A stretch of 64,000 bases of DNA. Origin: JAAAPF01 sp046541805. GTDB taxonomy: Bacteria; Pseudomonadota; Alphaproteobacteria; Geminicoccales; Geminicoccaceae. The first letter of the stretch is position 1, and every line of letters starts with the position of its first letter. Under the pieces are notes generated by a model. That model saw nothing but the letters and a program-made list of their open reading frames with translations. It did no database searches and was not told the origin of the DNA. The stretch spans positions 1-64,000 of the forward strand of contig JBKHCM010000001.1 of the NCBI GenBank assembly GCA_046541805.1. The letters run 5' to 3'. Both the position numbers and the translations under genes were made by a program. Shown here one piece after another: positions 17,055 to 25,044 of the stretch.

Positions 17055-17867
17055 ATGCTTTCGGACGAACTGCCCCCGCGCCTGCGCGACATGGTCGAGG
17101 GCCGTCGGCCCCTGGAGGGTCGCGTCGGTATCGTCACCGGCATCGCCAATGAGCAGTCGATCGCCTACGGCTGTGCGCGGGCGATGCGCGTGCTCGGTGC
17201 CGAACTCGCCGTCACCTACCTCAACGAGAAGGCGCGCCGGTGGGTGGCGCCGCTCGCCGAGCGGCTCGAGGCGCCGGAGGTGCTGCAGCTCGACGTCACC
17301 GAGCCCGAAATGATCGACGCGGTGTTCGACGCCGTCGAGCGGCGCTGGGGGCGCCTCGACTTCGTGCTGCACTCGATGGCCTACGCCCCGAAGGACGACC
17401 TGCACGGCCGCGTCGTCGACAGCTCGCGCGCGGGCTTTTTGCACGCGATGGACATCTCCTGCCACAGCTTCGCGCGGATGGCACGGCGGGCCGAGCCGCT
17501 GATGATCAACGGCGGCACGCTGATCACGATGAGCTATCTTGGCGCGGTCCGCGTCGTCGACAACTACAGCATCATGGGCCCGGTCAAGGCGGCACTCGAG
17601 AGCCTGACCCGCTATTTGGCGACGGAGCTCGGGCCCAAGGGCATCCGCGTCCACGCGGTGTCGCCGGGGCCGCTGCGCACCCGGGCCGCGTCCGGCATCT
17701 CCGACTTCGACGCCCTGCTCGACAAGGTGGCAGGCGAATCGCCGCTGCACGCGCTGGTCTCGATCGACGATGTCGGCTTCACCACCGCCTATCTCTGCAC
17801 GGACTACGCGCGGATGACGACGGGCAACGTCGTCTACGTCGACGGGGGCTACAACATCGTCGCCTGA
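17055..17867 (+). CDS. fabI: Enoyl-[acyl-carrier-protein] reductase (FabI type)
   Basis: This 270-aa short-chain dehydrogenase-like protein has FabI hallmarks: the nucleotide-binding stretch GRVGIVTGIANEQSIAYGCA rather than the classical GxxxGxG, the Y-x6-K active site (Y171 in NYSIMGPVKAAL, K178), and MSYLGAVRVVDN before it. FabI performs the last reduction of each fatty-acid elongation cycle with NADH or NADPH. The first 20 residues (LSDELPPRLRDMVEGRRPLE) extend the usual N-terminus. It is monocistronic, with a weak AAAGG binding site. Some alphaproteobacteria carry two FabI paralogues, so which role this one has is not known. Confidence 0.85.
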   Translation: MLSDELPPRLRDMVEGRRPLEGRVGIVTGIANEQSIAYGCARAMRVLGAELAVTYLNEKARRWVAPLAERLEAPEVLQLDVTEPEMIDAVFDAVERRWGRLDFVLHSMAYAPKDDLHGRVVDSSRAGFLHAMDISCHSFARMARRAEPLMINGGTLITMSYLGAVRVVDNYSIMGPVKAALESLTRYLATELGPKGIRVHAVSPGPLRTRAASGISDFDALLDKVAGESPLHALVSIDDVGFTTAYLCTDYARMTTGNVVYVDGGYNIVA

Positions 17868-18017
17868 TCGCACGCCCGCCGCCGGCGTGATCCTCGCCTG
17901 GACCCTCCGCCTTAGGGCCAAGCGTTCAACGGGTTGCTGACGAATCACGCTTAAGCATCTTGACCAGAACGAAAATCCGTCGAAGCTGCCGCGGTGATCA
18001 ATCGCGGGGACAAGATC

Positions 18018-18569
18018 ATGCCAGGCTTCGCCGATGTCTGGTCGCGCCGCAACGTCATCGCCGCGGGAGTCGCCGCTGCGGGCGCGACCCTCTGGCCCGA
18101 GGCCGGCTGGTGCCGCGCCGACGCGCGCCGGCTCAAGTTCCGCCATCTGCACACCGACGAGCGGCTGGACGTCGTCTACTACGCCGCGGGACGTTACCGC
18201 CCCGCCGAGCTCTTAAAGGTCGACCACTTCATGCGGGACTGGCGCGAAAACCAGGCCATCCGCATCGATCACGACCTCTTGGATTTCCTCTTCACCGTGC
18301 AGACGCGCCTCGGCGCCTTCGGCGAGTGCGAGGTGCTGTGCGGCTACCGGACGCCGGCGACGAACGAGATGCTATGGCGCCGCTCGAGCGGCGTCGCCAA
18401 GCGCAGCTATCACCTGGTCGGGCGCGCGATCGACATCAACCTGCCGCAGGCGCGGCTGCACCACGTCCGCGCCGCCGCCCTCGACCTCGAGCGCGGCGGC
18501 GTCGGCTATTACCCGCGCTCGCACTTCGTCCATCTCGACACCGGCGACGTCCGTAGCTGGGGCGGCTGA
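18018..18569 (+). CDS. Exported YcbK/DUF882-type M15-like peptidoglycan peptidase
   Basis: This 183-aa protein begins with a twin-arginine-like signal (VWSRRNVIAAGVAAAGATLW). The mature part matches the DUF882/YcbK family (peptidase M15_2): CGYRTPATNEML, SYHLVGRAIDINLP and SHFVHLDTGDVRSWGG supply the His-Asp-His zinc ligands. Members are periplasmic and are thought to trim peptidoglycan peptides or crosslinks; the precise cleavage is uncertain. I chose ATG 18018 because GGGGA lies nine bases upstream; a GTG at 17994 adds eight residues. It stands alone between fabI and an SDR gene. Confidence 0.85.
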   Translation: MPGFADVWSRRNVIAAGVAAAGATLWPEAGWCRADARRLKFRHLHTDERLDVVYYAAGRYRPAELLKVDHFMRDWRENQAIRIDHDLLDFLFTVQTRLGAFGECEVLCGYRTPATNEMLWRRSSGVAKRSYHLVGRAIDINLPQARLHHVRAAALDLERGGVGYYPRSHFVHLDTGDVRSWGG

Positions 18570-18658
18570 GCGGCGCCGGGGCTGGCGCTCGCCGGCCCAC
18601 GCTGGCACATCCCGGCTCGGCCGCACGGTCCGCGACACGCTGAGGGATGCGAGCAAGC

Positions 18659-19435
18659 ATGACCGCCGGCGACCGACACGTGCTCATCACCGGCGCGAGC
18701 CGCGGCATCGGTGCCGCCCTCGCCCGCGCCTACGCCGCCCGCGGTGTCCGCCTCAGCCTCACCGGGCGCGACCCGGCGGCGCTCGACGCGGTGGCGGCGG
18801 ACGCGCGCGCGGCCGGCGCCGAGGTCGCCCACGCCACCCTCGACGTCCGCGACGGCGAGGCGCTGGGCGCCTGGATCGTGGCCGTCGACGACCAGCATCC
18901 GATCGACCTCGCGATCGCCAACGCCGGCATCAACCGCCCGGACGACGCGCCGGGCGCGCCGCCCGACAACCTGCGGTTGCTTTTGGAGACCAACGTCCTC
19001 GGCACGGCGCAGGTGGTGAACCGCTGCCTGCCGCGGATGCGCGCGCGCGGGCGCGGCCAGCTCGCGCTGATGAGCTCGCTCGCCGGCATCACCGGCTTCG
19101 GCGGGATGGCGAGCTACGGCGCCAGCAAGGCCGCGATCCGCGCCTACGGCCAAGCGCTGCGCGGCGATCTCGCCCCGCTCGGGATCAAGGTGAGCGTCAT
19201 CTGCCCCGGCTTCGTCGACACCGAGATGGCGGCGCAGGTCAAGGGCACCAAGATGGGCGAGTGGAGCGCCGAGCGGGCGGCCCGCTTCATCCAACGCGGC
19301 CTCGCCAGGAACCGCGGCCTCATCGCCTTTCCGCCGCTCGAAGCCTTCGGCGTGCGATTGCTCACCGTGTTGCCCGGGATCCTCATGGACCCGATCAGCC
19401 GCACCTTCCGCTACCGCGTCGACGACCGCGGCTGA
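18659..19435 (+). CDS. Short-chain dehydrogenase/reductase (SDR)
   Basis: This 258-aa classical SDR has the cofactor motif VLITGASRGIGAALARAYAA, the NAG segment AIANAGINRP and the catalytic Ser-Tyr-Lys in LALMSSLAGITGFGGMASYGASKAA. The substrate-binding C-terminus includes VICPGFVDTEM and ends in a hydrophobic stretch (AFGVRLLTVLPGIL) that may touch the membrane. NADP preference is suggested by the Arg in LTGRD after the second strand. ATG 18659 and ATG 18647 are both in frame; GAGGG sits too close to the first and rather far from the second, so the start is uncertain by four residues. The substrate is unknown. Confidence 0.85.
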   Translation: MTAGDRHVLITGASRGIGAALARAYAARGVRLSLTGRDPAALDAVAADARAAGAEVAHATLDVRDGEALGAWIVAVDDQHPIDLAIANAGINRPDDAPGAPPDNLRLLLETNVLGTAQVVNRCLPRMRARGRGQLALMSSLAGITGFGGMASYGASKAAIRAYGQALRGDLAPLGIKVSVICPGFVDTEMAAQVKGTKMGEWSAERAARFIQRGLARNRGLIAFPPLEAFGVRLLTVLPGILMDPISRTFRYRVDDRG

Positions 19436-19441
19436 GACGCC

Positions 19442-19866
19442 TCAGCTCAGCCCCACCAGGCGGTGCAGCTCGGCGAGCGCGGTGAGGTGCGCCGCCCGGC
19501 CGCGGTGGCGACGCGCACGCCGGCACCGAAGCGACGGCGAGCTCCGCCCCGGTCCGGGGGTCGCGACTCCGCGCCACCGAGCCGTCGAGGTCGCCGCCGC
19601 CGCGGGCGAGGCCAGCGAAGCGCTCGATCCCGACTGCGCGGAGAGCGGCCGCGGTGATCTTGCCACGGATGCGCCGGATCGCCGCCGCGTCGAGACGACC
19701 GTCGGCCCTGGCGGCGAGGACCATGGCCTCGCGCATCAGGTCCGCGCGCTCCGACAGCGCCGGGCCCCCGGCGGGAGCGACCACCGCCGCGCACGAGCCC
19801 GCCGACGCCGCCGCCCGGGCTCGGCTGGAGGTCGGCGAGGATGGCGGCGAGCGGGTTGCGCAACCG
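19442..19866 (-). pseudogene. Decayed DUF533/TerB-like gene (YebE type)
   Basis: Pieces of a TerB-fold protein can be read on the minus strand in more than one frame. One frame gives LMREAMVLAARADGRLDAAA and later DPRTGAELAVASV. A second frame, ending in TGA just below 19445, gives AAHLTALAELHRLVGLS, which matches the usual DUF533 C-terminus (xxLxxLAxxLxLxxxLV). At least one frameshift lies near 19505. The expected N-terminal Gly-rich membrane segment is weak. No single frame is intact, so I call it a pseudogene; a sequencing error cannot be excluded. Confidence 0.45.
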
Positions 19867-19945
19867 GCCATGACGCTCCCCTCACGCTGCCGCGGCACGG
19901 CGATGACAGGCCGGGGAGCGCCCCGGCTCCGCCCGCCGCGGGCGA

Positions 19946-21142
19946 TCAGGCGACGGCGCGCAGGTCCGGGGCGATCCCCGCGTCGTGGAAGTAGCCCTGG
20001 GCCGCGCCGACGCCGGCGCCGAGCTGGATCGGGCAGCCGGCATCCTTGAGCGCCATCTCGGCGCTGGCGAGCGCCGACAGGCACATGACCTCGTTGAGGT
20101 CGCCCAGATGGCCGATGCGGAAGGCCTTGCCGGCGAGCGGGCCGAGACCGGAGCCGAAGGAGGTCCGGTACTTGTCGTAGGCGATGCGGATGACCTCGCC
20201 GGCGTCGACGTCGCCGGGGACCCGGATCGCCGTGATGGTGTTCGACTGGAAGCGCGGATCGCCGGCGACAAGGTCGAGCCCCCAGGCGCGCACACCGCGG
20301 CGCACGCCCTCGGCGAGGCGACGGTGGCGGGCGAAGACCTGCTCGAGGCCCTCCTCGAAGAGCAGATCGAGCGCCGCCTTCAGGCCGTGGAAGAGCTGGG
20401 TCGGCGGCGTGTAGGGGAAGAGGCCGTCGTCGTTGAACCTCACCATGTCGGCGAAGTCGAAATAGGCGCGGCGCATCCGGGCGGCCTCGCTCGCCGCCAT
20501 CGCCTTGTCGCTGACGCCGAGCATGGCGAGGCCGGCGGGCATCATGAAGCCCTTCTGCGAGCCGCAGACGGCGAGGTCGACGCCCCACTCGTCCATGCGG
20601 AAATCGATCGAGGCGATCGAGCTCACGCCGTCGACGAACAAGAGCGCCGAGTGGTCGAGCGCGTCGAGGACGTCGCGCACCGCCGCCACCGGCGAGGTCA
20701 CGCCCGTCGCGGTCTCGTTGTGGGTGACGAAGACCGCCTTGATCCGCCCGCTCCGGTCGGCCTCGAGCCGGCGCGCCATCTCCTGGACGGGCAGGGCCTC
20801 GCCCCAGGGGGCGTCGACCACCTCGACGTCGAGGCCGAGCTTGGTCGCCATCTCGACCCAGAGCATCGAGAACTGCCCGTGGCGGCCCATCAGCACCTTG
20901 TCGCCCGGGTTGAGCGTGTTGGTGATGGCGGCCTCCCAGGCGCCGGTCGCCGAGCCCGGAAAGAAGAACATCCGGCCGCGCTCCTGTTGGAAGACGCGCT
21001 TGACCCCCGCGAACAGCGGCTTGGTCGATTCGCCGTAGTCGTGGGCGCGCATGTCCTGCATCGGCACGTTCATGGCTTGGCGGACCCTTTCCGGCACGTT
21101 GGTCGGCCCCGGGATGTAGAGGTGGGTGATCCCTGTGCGCAT
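19946..21142 (-). CDS. Class V PLP aminotransferase, serine/aspartate-glyoxylate aminotransferase-like
   Basis: This 398-aa class V aminotransferase is of the serine-glyoxylate / alanine-glyoxylate type. It starts with IPGPTNVPERVRQAM; FFPGSATGAWEAAITNTLNP binds the cofactor phosphate, LLFVDGVSSIASIDFRMDEW carries the PLP Asp, and CGSQKGFMMPAGLAM carries the Schiff-base Lys. The C-terminal RIGHLGDLNEVM is family-typical. Likely role: glyoxylate amination to glycine with serine or aspartate as donor, linking one- and two-carbon metabolism. Its sequence also resembles the aspartate-glyoxylate aminotransferase of the beta-hydroxyaspartate cycle, but no other gene of that cycle is here. It diverges from an ScfR-type regulator (161 bp apart), which may control it. 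Confidence 0.85.
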   Translation of the reverse strand: MRTGITHLYIPGPTNVPERVRQAMNVPMQDMRAHDYGESTKPLFAGVKRVFQQERGRMFFFPGSATGAWEAAITNTLNPGDKVLMGRHGQFSMLWVEMATKLGLDVEVVDAPWGEALPVQEMARRLEADRSGRIKAVFVTHNETATGVTSPVAAVRDVLDALDHSALLFVDGVSSIASIDFRMDEWGVDLAVCGSQKGFMMPAGLAMLGVSDKAMAASEAARMRRAYFDFADMVRFNDDGLFPYTPPTQLFHGLKAALDLLFEEGLEQVFARHRRLAEGVRRGVRAWGLDLVAGDPRFQSNTITAIRVPGDVDAGEVIRIAYDKYRTSFGSGLGPLAGKAFRIGHLGDLNEVMCLSALASAEMALKDAGCPIQLGAGVGAAQGYFHDAGIAPDLRAVA

Positions 21143-21263
21143 GATGCCTTGCCCCGCTCGTCCGCTGTTGGGTTTGGAGGACCGTTGCGGCGGTCCACGC
21201 CCGAGGGGTAACCGCGCGCGCCGCGCGCACGAAGAAAAACCGGGTTGGCGTGTCAGGCTTGTG

Positions 21264-21288
21264 GTTTACCCCGCCACATGATGTAAAC
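21264..21288. promoter_or_regulatory. Putative operator (GTTTAC...GTAAAC inverted repeat)
   Basis: GTTTAC at 21264-21269 and GTAAAC at 21283-21288 form a perfect 6-bp inverted repeat with a 13-bp spacer, about 15 bp before the ScfR-like start and between two divergent genes. The second arm overlaps a weak -10-like TAAACT (21284-21289). The spacing suits a dimeric HTH repressor, most simply autoregulation by the adjacent XRE-type regulator together with control of the aminotransferase. Confidence 0.4.
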
Positions 21289-21303
21289 TTGTCAAAAGCC
21301 GTG

Positions 21304-22725
21304 ATGACAGGGGGTAGCTTGCGCGTCCGCAAAACCTTCGTGGGCCCGAGGCTGCGCCAGCTCCGCAAGGAGCGCGGCCAGAGCCAGGTGGACATGGCCC
21401 GCGCCCTCGGGGTCAGCGCCTCCTACGTCAATCTGCTGGAGAACAATCAGCGCTCGCTGTCGCTGCCGGTGCTCCTGCGCGTCGCCGAGGTCTACGGCGT
21501 CGACTGGCGCGATCTGTTGCAGGACGACGCGCCGACGACCCTCGCCGACCTCAAGAACGCGCTCGAGGACCCCGTCTTCGGCGACGACAAGCCCGACCTG
21601 CAGGAGCTCCGTGCCGCCCTCGACCACAGCCCGCGGCTGGCGCGCACGCTGTTGAACCTGCACCGGGCCTACCGCGCCTTGAGCGAGGAGCTGCTGTTGG
21701 CCACCGAGGGCGGCGAGGCGCCCTCCTATCAGAGCGTCGAGACGGTCGTGCACGACCTCTTCCGGCGCCACCGCAACCACTTCGACGCGCTCGAGCGCGC
21801 CGCCGAGCGCTTTCGCGCCGGCGAGGACATCGCCCCCGACGAGGTCTACGCCCATCTCAAGCGCCGCCTCGCCGAGCGCTTCGGCATCGAGGTCATCCCG
21901 ACGCCGACCCGCGAGCTCCCCCATACGCTTCGCGCCTACGACGAGACGACGGGGCGCATCCGGCTCTCGGACGCGATGGATTACCCCAACAAGGTCTTCC
22001 AGCTCACCCACGTCGCCGGACTCCTGGAGTACCGCGAGGTCATCGACCGCATCATCACCGGCGGCGGGCTCGCGGGCCCGCGCGAGCAGGCGCGCTGCCG
22101 GGTCGAGCTCGCCAACTACCTCGCCGCCGCGGTGCTGATGCCCTACGAGCTCTTCCTCGCGGAGGCCGAGGCCAGCGCCTACGACATCGACCACCTGGCC
22201 GCCCGCTTCGGCGTCTCCTTCGAGCAGGCCTGCCACCGGCTGACCACGCTGCAGCGCGACGGGGCGCAGGGCGTGCCGCTCTTCTTCGTGCGCATCGACC
22301 GCGCCGGCAACGTCACCAAGCGCTTCAACGCCACCAGCTTCAACCTCGCCCAGTACGGCGGGGCGTGCCCGCGCTGGGACATCCACCAGAGCTTCGCGAT
22401 GCCGGGCCGCATCCTGCCGCAGTTCGTCGAGCTCCCCGACGGCTCGCAGTACTTCACGATCAGCCGCACCGTCGACCGCCCGGCGCTGGACCGCCACAGC
22501 CACGACCATCGCCTCGCCGTCACCCTCGGCTGCGCCATCGAGCACGCGCCCAAGCTGATCTACGCCCAGGGCTACCAGCTGGGCGATCCGGGCCTCGCCA
22601 CACCGATCGGCATCAACTGTCGGCTGTGCCCGCGCCAGCACTGCCCCCAGCGCGCCCAACAGCCGCTGCATCTGGACCTGCCGATCGACGAGCGGCGGCG
22701 AGGGCATACCCGGTTCGAGAGTTGA
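21304..22725 (+). CDS. ScfR/RamB-type short-chain fatty acyl transcriptional regulator
   Basis: This 473-aa regulator begins with an XRE-type HTH (about residues 10-65; GPRLRQLRKERGQSQVDMAR and GVSASYVNLLENNQR). It continues with an IrrE-like domain (about 190-290; ANYLAAAVLMPYELFLAEAE) and ends with the short-chain fatty acyl regulator domain with a Cys cluster (CRLCPRQHCPQRA near the C-terminus). Relatives such as RamB and ScfR-like proteins sense acetyl- or propionyl-type signals and control acetate/propionate catabolism. A divergent glyoxylate aminotransferase fits a two-carbon metabolism role. The start is uncertain: ATG 21304 is listed, but a TTG at 21319 has the better ribosome binding site (GGGGG). 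Confidence 0.88.
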   Translation: MTGGSLRVRKTFVGPRLRQLRKERGQSQVDMARALGVSASYVNLLENNQRSLSLPVLLRVAEVYGVDWRDLLQDDAPTTLADLKNALEDPVFGDDKPDLQELRAALDHSPRLARTLLNLHRAYRALSEELLLATEGGEAPSYQSVETVVHDLFRRHRNHFDALERAAERFRAGEDIAPDEVYAHLKRRLAERFGIEVIPTPTRELPHTLRAYDETTGRIRLSDAMDYPNKVFQLTHVAGLLEYREVIDRIITGGGLAGPREQARCRVELANYLAAAVLMPYELFLAEAEASAYDIDHLAARFGVSFEQACHRLTTLQRDGAQGVPLFFVRIDRAGNVTKRFNATSFNLAQYGGACPRWDIHQSFAMPGRILPQFVELPDGSQYFTISRTVDRPALDRHSHDHRLAVTLGCAIEHAPKLIYAQGYQLGDPGLATPIGINCRLCPRQHCPQRAQQPLHLDLPIDERRRGHTRFES

Positions 22726-23137
22726 GCCGAGGCGCTGGGGCGGTGCGGCCCGCGCTACACCGCGCCCCACCGCTGATCCCCGAGGCATCGGCGCAACCCG
22801 CTACGGTCCACGCGGGGTTTCTCACGCCCGGCCAGTGGCTCGCCGGGCCCGCCGCCCGGGCACCGACGCCGCGATGAACGCTCGCGAACCGCGTCGTTCA
22901 TTCCATGGTAATTTTTTCGGTGGGGCCGCGACAAATAGACCTCACCGACATATCGACTATTTCCGAGCGAATACTGTATTCGTACGCGACGGGTACGCGT
23001 GGGTCGACGGCCGCCACGGTGGGGTCGGCGCCAGCGGGCGTGCCCGCGGCGGCCACGCTGGAGCCAACGGTCGAACCGCGGCCGATCGGCGGGTCTCGCA
23101 TCGCCGCGCCCCGGCCGCCCCTGGGGAAGCTGACGCC
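22726..23137. other. Long leader region upstream of DUF4914
   Basis: I see no gene in these 412 bp. Within it a stretch from about 22890 to 22990 is clearly more AT-rich than the surroundings and holds the TTCATTCCATGGTAATTTTT block and a palindrome at 22968-22982. The rest up to 23137 is GC-rich and lacks recognisable motifs except GGGGAAG, the likely ribosome binding site for the ATG at 23138. A promoter in the AT-rich part would give a 5' leader of about 150 nt. Confidence 0.4.
22968..22982. promoter_or_regulatory. Perfect palindrome CGAATAC-T-GTATTCG
   Basis: Two 7-bp arms around a single central base form a perfect 15-bp palindrome inside the AT-rich part of the DUF4914 leader. It looks like an operator for a homodimeric repressor, but no candidate regulator gene is adjacent, and it does not match the alphaproteobacterial LexA (GTTC-N7-GTTC) pattern. 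Confidence 0.45.
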
Positions 23138-25039
23138 ATGGTCATGGTGAAGAATCGCTACGCGTCCTTCGCGCTGCCGGCGGAGGTCGAGGAGATTTTC
23201 GCTGCCGCCCCCAAAGTGACGATGGCCGGCACCCTTGCCGAGCTCGTCGCGCTCTCGACCCGCGACGCCGAGGGCGGCTGGCACGACGTGGCCTACGACG
23301 TGCCCGGCCACGGCCGCGTCGTCGAGGCCGTCGTCTGCCGTGCGAAGAACGGCGTCGTCGCCAACTACACCGAGGCCTACATGCGCCGGCGCGATCCGGA
23401 CTGCATGGTCATCGGCGACGAGCGCCCGACCGACAAGCCCACCTTCGAGCAGCGCTTCGAGCAGCCCTTCGCGCCGGTCCGCCGCCGCGCCTTCGAGTGG
23501 CTGAAGACCCAGCCGCTCGCGGCGTACCCGTTCTACGCCGGCCTGCCCGGCAAGGGCACGCCCGCGATGGTGGTGGCCCCCGACAACGCCGGCTTCTTCG
23601 CCCTCGGCCTCGCGCTGTTGCAGGGCATCATCCCGCCGGAGAAGGTCCCCGAGGACTTCGAGCCGCAGGCCGTCATCTACGTCGTCCCGCCCTTTCGCCA
23701 CACCGACTTCGACGGCAAGCAGGTCGTCGTGCACAACCGGACCGAGGCCGGCCACGAGCTCTTCAGCTTCAACCTCTACCCCGGGCCCAGCGCGAAGAAG
23801 GGCGTCTACGGGGTGCTGTTGAACCTGGGCGAGCACGAGCATTGGCTGACGATGCACTGCTCGACCGTCCGGCTCGTCACCCCTTACGGCAACAAGCTCG
23901 TGATCTCCCACGAGGGTGCGAGCGGCGGCGGCAAGAGCGAGATGCTGGAGCACGTCCACCGCCGGCCCGACGGTGCGCTCCTGATCGGCCGGAACCTGGA
24001 GACCGAGGACGAGCAGACGCTCGCGCTGCCGCAGGCCTGCGAGTTGCAGCCCGTCACCGACGACATGGCGCTCTGCCACCCGTCGCTCGATAAGGGCAAC
24101 GGCCGGCTGACGCTGATGGACGCGGAGGACGCCTGGTTCGTGCGCTGCAACCACCTCGACCACTACGGCACGGACCCGCATCTCGAGGAGCTCTGCATCA
24201 ACCCGCCCGAGCCGCTCTTGTTCTTGAACGTCGAGGGTCATCCCGGGGCGACCTGCCTCATCTGGGAGCACACCGAGGATGAGCCCGGCGTGCCGTGCCC
24301 CAACCCGCGCGTCATCATCCCCCGGCGGATCATCCCGCGCGTGGTCGAAGGTGCCGTCGACGTCGACGTCCGCAGCATGGGCGTGCGCACCCCGCCCTGC
24401 TCGCGCGACCTGCCCACCTTCGGCATCATCGGGCTGTTCCACGTCCTGCCGGCGGCGCTCGCCTGGCTCTGGCGGCTGGTGGCGCCGCGCGGCCACGCCA
24501 ATCCGAGCATCGTGCAGACCGAGGGCATGACGTCGGAGGGCGTGGGCTCCTATTGGCCCTTCGCCACCGGCCGGCGGGTCGACCAAGCCAACCTGCTGTT
24601 GAACCAGATCGTCGAGACGCCGCGGGTCCGCTACATCCTGGTCCCGAACCAGCACATCGGCAGCTGGCGCGTCGGCTTCATGCCGCAGTGGATCACGCGC
24701 GAGTATCTCGCCCGGCGCGGCGGCGCGCGCTTCGAGCCCGACCAGCTCCGCCCCGCCCGCTGCCCGCTGTTGGGCTTTACGCCCGGCAACATCGTCGTCG
24801 AGGGGCGCACCATCGGCACCCAGTTCTTCGAGGTCGACCGCCAGCCCGAGGTCGGCCCCGAGGCCTACGACCAGGGGGCCGCGCTGCTCGCCGCGTTCTT
24901 CCAGCGCGAGCTCGCGCAGTTCCTCGTGCCGGACCTGCTGCCGCTGGGCCGGCGCATCATCGAGTGCTGCCTCGAGGGCGGGACGACCGCGGACTACATG
25001 GCGGTGCTGGACGTCCCCGTCTTCGAGGTCGACGAGTAG
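23138..25039 (+). CDS. DUF4914-family protein with a PEPCK/HprK-like P-loop
   Basis: This 633-aa cytoplasmic protein is, as far as I recognise it, of the DUF4914 family, whose function is unknown. The P-loop-like motif SHEGASGGGKSEMLEH (Gly-rich loop at about residues 260-268) resembles the nucleotide-binding loop of PEP carboxykinases and HPr kinase. Downstream are DDMALCHPS, several His/Asp-rich stretches (CNHLDHYGTDPHLEELC), and SYWPFATGRRVDQANLLLNQ, which recall the PEPCK C-terminal region. A metabolite-phosphorylating or decarboxylating activity is therefore conceivable, but this is inference. ATG 23138 follows GGGGAAG; the upstream in-frame extension is in the non-coding leader. A kinase-like gene begins 5 bp after the stop. 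Confidence 0.75.
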   Translation: MVMVKNRYASFALPAEVEEIFAAAPKVTMAGTLAELVALSTRDAEGGWHDVAYDVPGHGRVVEAVVCRAKNGVVANYTEAYMRRRDPDCMVIGDERPTDKPTFEQRFEQPFAPVRRRAFEWLKTQPLAAYPFYAGLPGKGTPAMVVAPDNAGFFALGLALLQGIIPPEKVPEDFEPQAVIYVVPPFRHTDFDGKQVVVHNRTEAGHELFSFNLYPGPSAKKGVYGVLLNLGEHEHWLTMHCSTVRLVTPYGNKLVISHEGASGGGKSEMLEHVHRRPDGALLIGRNLETEDEQTLALPQACELQPVTDDMALCHPSLDKGNGRLTLMDAEDAWFVRCNHLDHYGTDPHLEELCINPPEPLLFLNVEGHPGATCLIWEHTEDEPGVPCPNPRVIIPRRIIPRVVEGAVDVDVRSMGVRTPPCSRDLPTFGIIGLFHVLPAALAWLWRLVAPRGHANPSIVQTEGMTSEGVGSYWPFATGRRVDQANLLLNQIVETPRVRYILVPNQHIGSWRVGFMPQWITREYLARRGGARFEPDQLRPARCPLLGFTPGNIVVEGRTIGTQFFEVDRQPEVGPEAYDQGAALLAAFFQRELAQFLVPDLLPLGRRIIECCLEGGTTADYMAVLDVPVFEVDE

Positions 25040-25044
25040 CGCGG

